Shown: in pieces, positions 34,403 to 42,427 of the stretch
Numbering within the stretch: the stretch's first letter is position 1
Layout of the letters: every line of letters starts with the position of its first letter
Assembly (NCBI GenBank): GCA_902809935.1
Contig: LR778134.1
Span: forward strand, 2,170,001 to 2,234,000
Direction: 5' to 3'
Source: Ruminococcaceae bacterium BL-4
GTDB taxonomy: Bacteria; Bacillota; Clostridia; Oscillospirales; Acutalibacteraceae
Length of the DNA: 64,000 nt
Translations under genes and position numbers: made by a program
The notes under the pieces: generated by a model
What the model was told of the DNA's origin: nothing
Database searches by the model: none
The model's input: only the letters and a program-made list of their open reading frames with translations

Positions 34403-35782
34403 ATGCAATTTGGCAAACAAATTCTTAACTATCAGGAAGAAATTCTTCAAGATCTGAAGGAACTTGTTGCAATTCCTTCGGTTGTTGGTAAGCCAGAACC
34501 TGACATGCCTTTTGGAAAACTGCCTGCTGCCGCCCTGCAAAAAATTCTGACCCGTGCAAAAGAGATGGGGCTGCAAACTGCCAATGTCGGCAATTATGCC
34601 GGTCATGCAGAATATGGTACAGGAAAGGGCTCGGCTGCAGTTCTCGTTCATATCGATGTTGTTCCTGCTGGTGAAGGCTGGGACACCGACCCGTTCACTA
34701 CTACTCTGCGAGACAATCACTTATATGGAAGAGGAGTCGCTGATGACAAAGGCGCTGCCGTTGTAGCGCTATATTGTCTAAAGGCTTTAAAGGACGCCGG
34801 TATTCAAACACAGCGTCGCCTGCGGGTCATTTTTGGCTCCGGAGAAGAAATTGCCAGCAATGATCTTAAAATGTATTTTAAGGAACAGGAAATGCCGGTA
34901 TTTGCTTTTACTCCTGACAGCGAATATGGAATTTGCAACCGTGAAAAAGGGATTTTACGTCTGGATCTGATTGTAGAAAACGACAGTACTGTTATTACCT
35001 CTTTTGATGCAGGAACAGTGGTCAATTCCGTCCCCTGTCATGCAGAAGCAACAATCAACTGTTCCACAGAGCAAAAAGAAACATTGAAAGCTTTGGTGGA
35101 AAAGGACAGCAACACTTTTTCATACTCAGAAAACGAAAATGGACTCCACATTTCTGCCAAGGGACTCTCCTGCCATGCTATGCAGCCGCAGGATGGTAAA
35201 AATTCCGCTGCGCATCTTGCTTTGCTCTTAGGAAAGGTTTTTTCCGATCAAGAATTAGGCTCTCTTCTCACCTTTGTTAAAAATACAATTGGGCTCGAAA
35301 CAAACGGCAATTCTTTGAAAGTTCGCCAGAGTGATGTTCAAAGCGGTCCTCTCACGTTAAATCTAGGAATTCTGCATATGGACAATCGTATTTGTTCCGC
35401 TGGCATTGATATTCGTTATCCGGTAACTTCTGATGGAAAAGCGATTGCAAAATCGATTACTGCCACAGCAGCCGGATATGGAATTGCCTGTAAAATTCAT
35501 GGGAATTCCGAACCGCTCTTCATTCCAGAAGATGCACCTTTTATTGAACTGCTTAAAGAAGGATACTTTCATGTAATGGGACAAAATCCTGTTCTATATG
35601 CAACTGGAGGCGGCACTTATGCCCGCGAACTTCAGGGACGCGGCGTTGCTTTTGGACCATTCTTCCCTGAAGAACCAGATCGTCGTCTACATAATTCCAA
35701 CGAAAATATTGACCTTACCTATTTTATGAAGCACGCCCAAATCTGTATGGAAACAATGTATTTGATGGCAACAAAACCATAA
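34403..35782 (+). CDS. M20 family dipeptidase, PepV-like
   Basis: 459-residue zinc metallopeptidase that cleaves dipeptides, perhaps with D- or beta-linked residues. Metal ligands: His in VLVHIDVVPAGEGW, bridging Asp in YGRGVADDKGAA, Glu-Glu in IFGSGEEIAS, Asp in FTPDSEYGI, and the distal His in DRRLHNSNENIDL. The lid domain fills residues ~190-340. Shine-Dalgarno AAAGGGAG. The full motif set and size match PepV rather than ArgE or DapE. Confidence 0.9.
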   Translation: MQFGKQILNYQEEILQDLKELVAIPSVVGKPEPDMPFGKLPAAALQKILTRAKEMGLQTANVGNYAGHAEYGTGKGSAAVLVHIDVVPAGEGWDTDPFTTTLRDNHLYGRGVADDKGAAVVALYCLKALKDAGIQTQRRLRVIFGSGEEIASNDLKMYFKEQEMPVFAFTPDSEYGICNREKGILRLDLIVENDSTVITSFDAGTVVNSVPCHAEATINCSTEQKETLKALVEKDSNTFSYSENENGLHISAKGLSCHAMQPQDGKNSAAHLALLLGKVFSDQELGSLLTFVKNTIGLETNGNSLKVRQSDVQSGPLTLNLGILHMDNRICSAGIDIRYPVTSDGKAIAKSITATAAGYGIACKIHGNSEPLFIPEDAPFIELLKEGYFHVMGQNPVLYATGGGTYARELQGRGVAFGPFFPEEPDRRLHNSNENIDLTYFMKHAQICMETMYLMATKP

Positions 35783-35831
35783 GCGACCCTTTGTTGATAA
35801 ATCCAAATAATTCCAAAATATTTATAACATT

Positions 35832-35872
35832 AAAAGAGACATCGACTAAAATCGGTGTCTTTTTTATTTTGA
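35832..35872 (+). terminator. Terminator after dipeptidase gene
   Basis: GACATCGA / TCGGTGTC stem with one wobble pair, 6-base loop, TTTTTTATTTT. Confidence 0.75.
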
Positions 35873-35973
35873 TTGTTTAAAAAATATGTAAATACCTCGA
35901 CATCATATGATCTATGCAACAAGCTTCAGCATATTTATTTGTCTAATATGAGCATTAAACTTCCTTTTTTAAA

Positions 35974-36315
35974 ATGGTAAAAATTGTAAGTTGTATTTTA
36001 TAGTTACTTTCGCTGTTGCATCTGTTTTAGCAATAAAATTCTTCGTCTAGTAAAGCATTTTATTTTTTTAACGCGGAATCTGGCGCATGGAATAATGGAG
36101 TCGCAGCAGAGTTGGTTTCAAGTGTCAATAAACCTGGAATATCATTGAGCGCTCCAATAAGATCCGGAGAAAGCAAAACTGTCGTTCTGCCATTTTCAAT
36201 TAACCATGTACAGATGACTGATATATCATGGTCCCATGCAGAAGGTCGCTCCTATGATTTGGTACTAGGGCTTTATCCGACGAAAAAAATAATTCCACTG
36301 CAAATCACATACTAA
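35974..36315 (+). pseudogene. Frameshifted remnant of a small secreted or membrane protein
   Basis: Three pieces read as one protein if two frame changes are allowed: MVKIVSCIL from ATG at 35974 (stop at 36001), IVTFAVASVLAIKFFV in the next frame, and then an open stretch in the first frame beginning SSKAFYFFNAESGAWNNG and ending KKIIPLQITY at 36315. Together: a hydrophobic signal-like N-terminus and a ~90-residue beta-rich domain. No Shine-Dalgarno for the last piece. Family unknown. A translated short ORF from the TTG at 36112 is possible but unlikely. Confidence 0.5.
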
Positions 36316-36366
36316 AATTATCTTTTTATCGACTGCACCCACATTGTAAATTTAAGACATAAATCT

Positions 36367-36420
36367 ACCCCCAGACAGAATCGTACGTTTTTATTTCACA
36401 ATCCTATCTGGGGGCATTTT
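36367..36420 (+). terminator. Hairpin after the pseudogene
   Basis: CCCCCAGA / TCTGGGGG with a 30-base loop, followed by CATTTTATC; a plausible old terminator. The next 60 bases before the amidotransferase stop hold nothing recognised. Confidence 0.5.
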
Positions 36421-36484
36421 ATCAAATTTTATAGCCACCAACATTTTTAATTTTGCTGCTTAATCAATAGAAAGCATCTGAAAC

Positions 36485-37222
36485 CTACTTACAATTATCC
36501 ACAAAAGCGCGAAAAATCTTGAGTTGTTCTTCCGAATCGTACATCATTTCAGGGTGCCACTGCACCGCAACGACAAACTTTTTTTCGGCAACTTCGATTC
36601 CCTCGGAAACCCCATCGCAAGAAACAGCAGTAATGGAAATATTTTTCCCGGGTTTAAAAACTGCCTGATGGTGAAAAGAATTCACATTAATTACTTTCTT
36701 TCCATAAATACTTTCTAATATGGAGCCTTTCGTCAGAGTAACAGAGTGCCAAGCATAGTTGCGAGGATAAATATCGCCAAAATGGTGTCCAAAGCCGCCG
36801 TCTTTCTCTAAATCTTGATAGAGGGTACCCCCCATAGCAACATTCAAGATCTGGATACCGCGGCAGATTCCCAATAGTGGTTTCTCTGTCTTTTCCACGA
36901 TATACCGTGTTATAGCAAGATCCTGCGCATCCCGCATAGGCATGATAGCGCCACAGTCTCTTGCACGCTCACCGTAATTTTCCGGGCCTACATCATGACC
37001 ACCGGAAATTATAATGCCATCCATGCGGTCCAATATGTCCTTTAGGTCCTCAAAATTTAAGCAAAGCGGAATTACTACAGGACATCCGCCGACTTTTTCA
37101 ATCGCATTAATATAATCGCCGGCAATAAAGTCCCAGTCCTGACCATCAATTCCCATTTTAGATACTTTGCCCACATCGTCATGATAGTCATAATTGCACG
37201 TAATACCAATCAGTGGTTTCAT
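36485..37222 (-). CDS. Class I glutamine amidotransferase-like hydrolase (peptidase C26)
   Basis: 245 residues, gamma-glutamyl-gamma-aminobutyrate hydrolase (PuuD) type. Nucleophile Cys in LLGICRGIQILNVA, His and Glu in VAVQWHPEMMYD, and the substrate loop IISGGHDVGPENYG. It hydrolyses gamma-glutamyl amide bonds in the cytoplasm. Start at MKPLIGITCNY after AAGGAG; the 25-codon upward extension is basic and lacks a site. It lies 98 bases downstream of an AGCS amino acid symporter on the same strand, suggesting uptake and hydrolysis of an amino acid conjugate. Confidence 0.9.
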   Translation of the reverse strand: MKPLIGITCNYDYHDDVGKVSKMGIDGQDWDFIAGDYINAIEKVGGCPVVIPLCLNFEDLKDILDRMDGIIISGGHDVGPENYGERARDCGAIMPMRDAQDLAITRYIVEKTEKPLLGICRGIQILNVAMGGTLYQDLEKDGGFGHHFGDIYPRNYAWHSVTLTKGSILESIYGKKVINVNSFHHQAVFKPGKNISITAVSCDGVSEGIEVAEKKFVVAVQWHPEMMYDSEEQLKIFRAFVDNCK

Positions 37223-37320
37223 AAATGGAGTTCTCCTTTTCTTACCTAAATCAAATTTACGAGTTTTTTGAACCTTGTTTTTACAATTTTTTGTCATCTA
37301 TACGATGGATTCTTTACAAA

Positions 37321-38754
37321 TTACTTTTTGGGGAGATTTTCGTCAATTTGTTTGGTATGAGCATCGGCATATTCTTTCTCTTGTTCTACCCATTTAGGCC
37401 ATTTTTGGGTTTCCCACTTTTGGGGATCTCCAAAATACTCTTTGGTCAGCTTGACAATTTGATTTACGCAGAAATATACACCCAACAAATTGATGATCGT
37501 GTAAATGCCGGCAAAGAAGTCAACATAGTTAATCAAAGCATCAATACCAACCATGCCACCGACCAAAATCAGAGCCAGCATCCCCCAGCGACATCCAACA
37601 CTCAGTTTATCTCCAACCAGCTTGCGAAACTGAGCTTCAGTGAACTCAATCTGTGCGCAGGCGGTGGTAAAAGTAAATAGTACTACAGAAATTGTAACAA
37701 TAAAGGTTCCAACATTTCCAATCGTATTATTAAATGCAGTAGCTGTCATGACAGCGGGCGCCACATTGCTCTGTTGCCACACACCGGTAGTCAAAATAAC
37801 AAAGCAGGTTAAAGAACAAACAATGATCGTATCAAAGAAAACCTCAAAGACCGCCCACATACTCTGCTGAATGGGATGGTTAACATCGGCAACCGCATGA
37901 GTAATTGTGGTAACACCAGTACCGGAATCGTTGGAATAGCAGCCACGGGCAACTCCCCAGCGAATGCTTTGAGTGACAGCAGCACCAGCAAAACCGCCCA
38001 CTGCAGCACGACCGGTAAATGCATAACGAAAGATGGAAGCAAATGCGGCAGGCAAATTCTCAATATTCAGAATAATTACAATCAGTGCACCTACAATGTA
38101 TAGAATGCTCATTGCAGGAACCAGACGTTCCGTTACACTCAGTAGGCTCTTCATGCCGCCAATAACAACGACAGCTACCAAAAGGGTCATAATAATTGTT
38201 ACAGGCAGACGTTGAGCTCCCATACCGACAATGTTATCTACACCGGAGCCGATCTGTGCAGAGGCTGCCAAAAACAGGCATACAATGCAAACGACTGCAT
38301 AAAGGGGGCTAATCCATTTCCAGCCGGTGCCGGCACTCAAATAAATCTGAGGACCGCCTTCCCACTGACCATCTTTATTTAAGCGGCGGTACTTCATAGC
38401 AACGGTAGTCTCGGAATACTTCACACAGCAGCAAACCAAGCCAGAAACCCATAACCAAAACACGCCTCCGGGACCACCATAGGCAATTGCCATCGCAGTA
38501 CCAATAATGTTACCGGCACCCAAAGTGGACGCCAATGCTCCGGTAACAGCCTGCCAACTAGAAAATTTTCCATTTTCAGCTTTTTTGCCAAAGCCCTTGA
38601 AAATAGTATTTTTCAAAATAAAGCCCAACTTGGTAAACTGCAAAAAGCCAAGCCGGAAAGACAAATATAGGCCCCCACCAACAATCCACAAAAGCATGGG
38701 AATTCCCCACAGCCAATTTGTAAATGCTAGAATGGCGTCCAAAACGGATTGCAT
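37321..38754 (-). CDS. Amino acid:cation symporter, AGCS (alanine/glycine) family
   Basis: 477 residues, about eleven membrane helices. AGCS hallmarks are visible: FSSWQAVTGALASTLGAGNIIGTAMAI near residues 65-90, WLWVSGLVCCCVKYSETTVAMKYR, GGPQIYLSAG and ARGCYSNDSGTGVTT. It imports alanine, glycine or glutamine with Na+. AAGGAGG upstream of ATG. Differs from the second AGCS gene at 50.8 kb in motifs (GLGAGNIIG against RVGVGNIAG), so they are not recent duplicates. Probably co-transcribed with the amidotransferase-like hydrolase. Confidence 0.93.
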   Translation of the reverse strand: MQSVLDAILAFTNWLWGIPMLLWIVGGGLYLSFRLGFLQFTKLGFILKNTIFKGFGKKAENGKFSSWQAVTGALASTLGAGNIIGTAMAIAYGGPGGVFWLWVSGLVCCCVKYSETTVAMKYRRLNKDGQWEGGPQIYLSAGTGWKWISPLYAVVCIVCLFLAASAQIGSGVDNIVGMGAQRLPVTIIMTLLVAVVVIGGMKSLLSVTERLVPAMSILYIVGALIVIILNIENLPAAFASIFRYAFTGRAAVGGFAGAAVTQSIRWGVARGCYSNDSGTGVTTITHAVADVNHPIQQSMWAVFEVFFDTIIVCSLTCFVILTTGVWQQSNVAPAVMTATAFNNTIGNVGTFIVTISVVLFTFTTACAQIEFTEAQFRKLVGDKLSVGCRWGMLALILVGGMVGIDALINYVDFFAGIYTIINLLGVYFCVNQIVKLTKEYFGDPQKWETQKWPKWVEQEKEYADAHTKQIDENLPKK

Positions 38755-38810
38755 AACATAACCCTCCTTTTTGTGATTGAACCGATAAATTAACGATCGT
38801 TTAAAATCAT

Positions 38811-38839
38811 CATAATCGGTACAGTCGAATTCATGTCAA
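38811..38839 (-). promoter_or_regulatory. Candidate promoter of AGCS-hydrolase operon
   Basis: Minus strand TTGACA (38839-38834) with ATTATG at 17 bases or TATGAT at 19; a good -35 and a fair -10. Confidence 0.5.
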
Positions 38840-39239
38840 GAGGTAATTTTGAATACTTTATTAAAAAAGGCAAAGTCCACTTCATCTTTTGGGGAAATTA
38901 TATATTTTTTTTAATAAAAGATGTAGGCTTGTTGAGTCTGTACTTTTGCATAAAAATATGATATTTTAAACAAAGCAAGTAATAAAAAAGACAGTTTTTT
39001 CAATCTCATTGGCAATTATTTTTATCATTATAATTTACTCCCAGATTGTCGTTGTCATAACCTCTTAGAAAGTTGGTCACGCCCCAAATGGCAAGGCCGC
39101 AACGAGGGCGATTACAAAAATTGGGAATACGCCGATTACGGAATGAAAGAAATCCATAATATTGAAGTTGTATAAAAAAGCCGCCTCTGTTGTTGTAAGC
39201 TAAATAAGATATATAAATATCACTCACACGATTTTTGTT
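38840..39239. other. AT-rich intergenic stretch with no clear gene
   Basis: Between the AGCS promoter and the LysE terminator I see no conserved gene or RNA. The only candidate is a short membrane-peptide frame on the minus strand, listed separately. Confidence 0.5.
39077..39157 (-). CDS. Possible 26-residue single-span membrane peptide or gene remnant
   Basis: ATG to TGA encodes MDFFHSVIGVFPIFVIALVA plus six more residues, a near-ideal membrane helix. There is no well-placed ribosome site (the nearest GAGGCGG is about 25 bases away), so it may be the broken start of a former membrane protein. Very uncertain. Confidence 0.2.
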   Translation of the reverse strand: MDFFHSVIGVFPIFVIALVAALPFGA

Positions 39240-39289
39240 TGCAAAAAGAAACGACAGCTTTGCTTCTGTAATTCAAAGCCGTCGTTTGG
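39240..39289 (-). terminator. Terminator after lysE-type gene
   Basis: AAACGACGGCTTTG / CAAAGCTGTCGTTT on the minus strand (one mispair) followed by CTTTTTG, about 90 bases after the exporter stop. Confidence 0.7.
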
Positions 39290-39376
39290 TCATATAAATA
39301 TTAATGAGTATACAAAATATCTGCCACATGACGAATTTTATGTCATCCGGTAATTAATTGTTTTTATAATAGACTA

Positions 39377-40003
39377 TTATGCAGTTATTTCGTCCTTGCT
39401 CTTTTTGCATAAAAGTCTTATTCCAAAGATTATTAAAATGACACCTACAGCCACATTCAGAAATCTCACGATAATTTGCGGTAAAAAGCTACTCAATATA
39501 CTTCCCAGAATCGCAACAGCCGTTAAGAAAATTATCGTTGCCAAAACACAGCCAGTAGCAAATAAAAAAAGTTGTTTTCTGTTCCATTTGTTTTCTATTG
39601 TTTGTGCTGAAAACACGCCGCTCCAAAAAATAATGGTCAAAGGATTTGTCGCCGTTAATAGTAACCCCTGAACAAACAGATTTTTGCTTGAAATGTTGGA
39701 AAACAATGTAATTCGGGGTAAAAAGGATAAATCAAAAGCACCTGAGATTGTGTTTACTCCAAACAAAACCAATACTATACACCCTATTAGTTTTACAATC
39801 ACTTTTACCTTTTTCTTACTGATGACAGAGGCAACCCCAACACAAGACAAAATAATATACAAGGCATCAATAAGAGCAATTGCGAAAACGAGATGCAAAC
39901 TGCAAATAAATCCATATGTGGTGGACGTATTAAACACCATTAAACACATCGGCCCAACAGCAAATTGTAATAACATCCCAAATCTAAGGCCCTTTAGAAT
40001 CAT
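39377..40003 (-). CDS. LysE/RhtB-family amino acid exporter
   Basis: 208 residues, six membrane helices. The N-terminus GLRFGMLLQFAVGPMCLMVF has the family's Gly-x-x-x-Gln-x-x-x-Gly-Pro motif, and LLTATNPLTIIFWSGVF carries the conserved Asn-Pro in the fourth helix. Exports basic or neutral amino acids to relieve excess. Directly downstream (12 bases) of an Lrp/AsnC regulator on the same strand, the classical LysG/Lrp-exporter logic though with co-directional genes. Substrate not known. Confidence 0.9.
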   Translation of the reverse strand: MILKGLRFGMLLQFAVGPMCLMVFNTSTTYGFICSLHLVFAIALIDALYIILSCVGVASVISKKKVKVIVKLIGCIVLVLFGVNTISGAFDLSFLPRITLFSNISSKNLFVQGLLLTATNPLTIIFWSGVFSAQTIENKWNRKQLFLFATGCVLATIIFLTAVAILGSILSSFLPQIIVRFLNVAVGVILIIFGIRLLCKKSKDEITA

Positions 40004-40015
40004 AGTGTTCCCTTT

Positions 40016-40456
40016 CTAAAAATTGATTTCTTCTTTTAAAGTTACAAGTGTAATAATGGTGTTTGAACTTGAAACGCCTTTAATTTTCTTTAGTGTCTTG
40101 GATAAAAAATTTTCAAGCGCTTGTGTATTATCTACGACAACTTTCAATAAATAGTCATATGTACCTGCAACATGATGGCACTCTAAAACACAATTGTATT
40201 GCACAATCGCATTTCTGAAATTTTCAATATTATCTGTCTTATCTATATTAACAAATATAAATGCTAAAAGATGTTTGTCAATTTTGTCTCGGTTTATTTT
40301 GATCGTATATTGCTGGATAACTTCCGCCTGTTCCATTTTTCTAATTCGCTCGGCAACAGCAGGAATCGATAGATTTACTCTTTTGCTAATTTCAGAAGCA
40401 GAAGCCCTTCCGTTTTCTTTAAGTTCATTAAGAATAGCATAATCAGTCACGTCCAT
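40016..40456 (-). CDS. Lrp/AsnC-family transcriptional regulator
   Basis: 146 residues: N-terminal winged helix (DYAILNELKENGRASASEIS, then LSIPAVAERIRKME) and C-terminal RAM/ACT-like ligand domain with VLECHHVAGTYDYLLKVVV, where an amino acid effector binds at the dimer interface. Start after AAGGGGG. Probably controls its own operon with the LysE-type exporter in response to an amino acid. Confidence 0.93.
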   Translation of the reverse strand: MDVTDYAILNELKENGRASASEISKRVNLSIPAVAERIRKMEQAEVIQQYTIKINRDKIDKHLLAFIFVNIDKTDNIENFRNAIVQYNCVLECHHVAGTYDYLLKVVVDNTQALENFLSKTLKKIKGVSSSNTIITLVTLKEEINF

Positions 40457-40696
40457 TTTTAATGCCCCCTTTTAAGGAATTTTATCAAATTCTTAATGAT
40501 AAGTAAATGATTAATATAAATTCAATAAAATTTTAAGTTTTATTCGTTAAATATTAAAATTTTGAAAAAGCATACGAGCTGTTTTTCTCTGCATGTTTAA
40601 ATCAGAAAGTTTCTTATGGTTGCTTCCTTATGGTCTTGCCTATTTGCTCAGATAAACCAATCATTTAAAATATATCGTCATAAAGAAGGTCTGAAA

Positions 40697-41959
40697 ATGA
40701 AAATCGGTGAGCTTTCAAAGCGTACTGGAGTTTCCCGCGACACAATCAGATATTATGTGAACCGTGGTATTTTGCTGCCAGAAACCAACCGCGCCCAATA
40801 TAACTTTACGGAGCGTGAGCTGCATGATCTTCAGGTAATTCTGCGAATGAAACAACAACAATTTAATCTCAAAGAAATTCAAGATTACATTTCGTTGTGC
40901 AGACTTTCTAATCTGATTGAACCTGAAACGATTGATGAATGTTTACGTATGATGAATAACAAAAAGCAGGAACTCCAGTCACAGATTGCTTTTTTAAAAG
41001 GAGCCATCACCAGCATTGACCAGGAAATTTTAGAGCTTACTGGTCATGTTCACGGAAAGCCTCAAAGAACAGGGGTCCCACTTTCGGCTCTTCCTTTGTT
41101 AGTTTGTCCTCGCTGCGGACAGCAACTAGAGGTAAGCCATGCAGATTTGAACACCCAAAACATTTTTTCTGGGGATCTCACCTGCAAATGCGGATATTGT
41201 GCCAAAATCGAAAATGGAATTGTTAAGACAGGAAAATTATATACAGGAACCCACGACCAGCCTGATCTACGACGCGGACTTTACCGCAATATGGGCAATG
41301 CTTTTATGACGGATCTTGAAAAATGTTATGGCTATATTTCTGAAGAACTGCAAAAAATGGATACGCAAGGAAAGGTAATTCTGGAAGCTAATATTAACGG
41401 ATATTTTTTTCTCTATAACTATATGAGAAAACTTAGTCCGGACTGCCTGTGCATCATTGTAGACAAATATCCGGAAATGCTTGAAATGTACAAGTCACTG
41501 ATAGACCTGCTCAACCTGAACCAAAAAATTCTTTACATCGCCGATGCTGACACAGATTACCCCCTAGCCCCCGGTTGTGTAGATATTCATGTGAGTTTTT
41601 TTGGTGAAAATGAACACCAGTTTTATCACAAAAACTGCTTCTTGTACGATGCAAAGCGTTATTTCTCAGATAAGGCAATCATTTTAGGGAGTCTGCTCAG
41701 TTATCCGCTTAATTCAGAGACACACAAGCTGCTCAGGAAAAAATACCCGGAAGGCAGCGAAGTTGGCTATAATCTTACTGCTTTAAAGGGACAATATAGA
41801 AAGCAAAACTACAAACTGACTGCACAAAAAGTGGGAAGCATCCAAGAACTGCCGCTAAAGCAATATGCCTTTGAGTGTCACGTAAACGGTGAAATACTCG
41901 AATTTTATCACTTCAAAGCAGAACCAATGGCCTCGACAAAAAAAGAGCAATCTAGGTAA
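40697..41959 (+). CDS. MerR-type regulator fused to zinc ribbon and degenerate methyltransferase-like domain
   Basis: 420 residues. Residues 1-70: MerR helix-turn-helix (MKIGELSKRTGVSRDTIRYY, then the wing). Residues 80-120: dimer coiled coil. Residues 137-168: Cys4 zinc ribbon (CPRC at 137-140, CKCGYC at 163-168), as in Trm112-like domains that precede some methyltransferases. Residues ~200-400: Rossmann-like segment with VILEANINGYFFL, CIIVDKYPEML and IADADTDYPLAPGCVD, resembling class I methyltransferase motifs I, II and IV but with a broken Gly-x-Gly loop. The domain may bind a ligand rather than catalyse. Start chosen after AGAAGGT; the longer frame is not needed. Confidence 0.8.
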   Translation: MKIGELSKRTGVSRDTIRYYVNRGILLPETNRAQYNFTERELHDLQVILRMKQQQFNLKEIQDYISLCRLSNLIEPETIDECLRMMNNKKQELQSQIAFLKGAITSIDQEILELTGHVHGKPQRTGVPLSALPLLVCPRCGQQLEVSHADLNTQNIFSGDLTCKCGYCAKIENGIVKTGKLYTGTHDQPDLRRGLYRNMGNAFMTDLEKCYGYISEELQKMDTQGKVILEANINGYFFLYNYMRKLSPDCLCIIVDKYPEMLEMYKSLIDLLNLNQKILYIADADTDYPLAPGCVDIHVSFFGENEHQFYHKNCFLYDAKRYFSDKAIILGSLLSYPLNSETHKLLRKKYPEGSEVGYNLTALKGQYRKQNYKLTAQKVGSIQELPLKQYAFECHVNGEILEFYHFKAEPMASTKKEQSR

Positions 41960-42092
41960 ATGCAAATAAGCTGCACTGCGTTTAATAATAAATAGGTACT
42001 TTAAATATCAAAAATAAAAAAGATCGCCCAAAGGTGACCTAAAAAAATCATTTATATCTTGAATTTCAGGAACATAGAACTTCAAGATTTTT

Positions 42093-42135
42093 AAATGACA
42101 ATAACCCAGATCAAAGATCTGGGTTATTGTCATTT
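42093..42135. terminator. Perfect 20-bp hairpin downstream of tRNA-Lys
   Basis: Arms 42093-42112 and 42116-42135, 3-base loop. T-runs are short on both strands (ATTT inside the stem). It sits seven bases past the tRNA 3' end and between two convergent transcripts, so it is most likely a terminator. Confidence 0.65.
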
Positions 42136-42141
42136 AAGTTA

Positions 42142-42217
42142 TGGTGAACCATCGGGGATTCGAACCCCGGACACCCTGATTAAAAGTCAGGTGCTCTGCC
42201 AGCTGAGCTAATGATTC
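42142..42217 (-). tRNA. tRNA-Lys (anticodon TTT)
   Basis: 76-base tRNA on the minus strand. Acceptor GAATCAT pairs with ATGGTTC and the CCA end is encoded. D-arm GCTC-AGCTGGCAGA-GCAC, anticodon arm CTGAC-TTTTAAT-CAGGG with TTT in the loop, T-arm GGGG-TTCGAAT-CCCC. Single gene with its own promoter. Confidence 0.97.
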
Positions 42218-42241
42218 ATTTCTTTTTTGAACAGCTCATAT

Positions 42242-42270
42242 AGTATACCAAGATTTTATGAATATGTCAA
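42242..42270 (-). promoter_or_regulatory. Promoter of tRNA-Lys
   Basis: Minus strand TTGACA (42270-42265), 17 bases, TATACT (42247-42242), 25 bases before mature tRNA. Confidence 0.8.
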
Positions 42271-42427
42271 TCATTTTTTTATTTTTTATTTTAATAGATT
42301 TTAAAAAGGGAAAATATTCTTCCTCTTAATTTGACATTTTTAATTTTATTCTTCATAATGGAAACAAGAAAAAATTTATACTGAATGAATTTTTACAGAA
42401 GTACAAATGAATGGAGCTTACGATTCA

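Noticed and set aside
39006-39227. 73-residue minus-strand frame in the AGCS-LysE gap
   Set aside because: Asn/Tyr-rich with no ribosome site or family; a different frame in the same place gives a more plausible but still doubtful membrane peptide.
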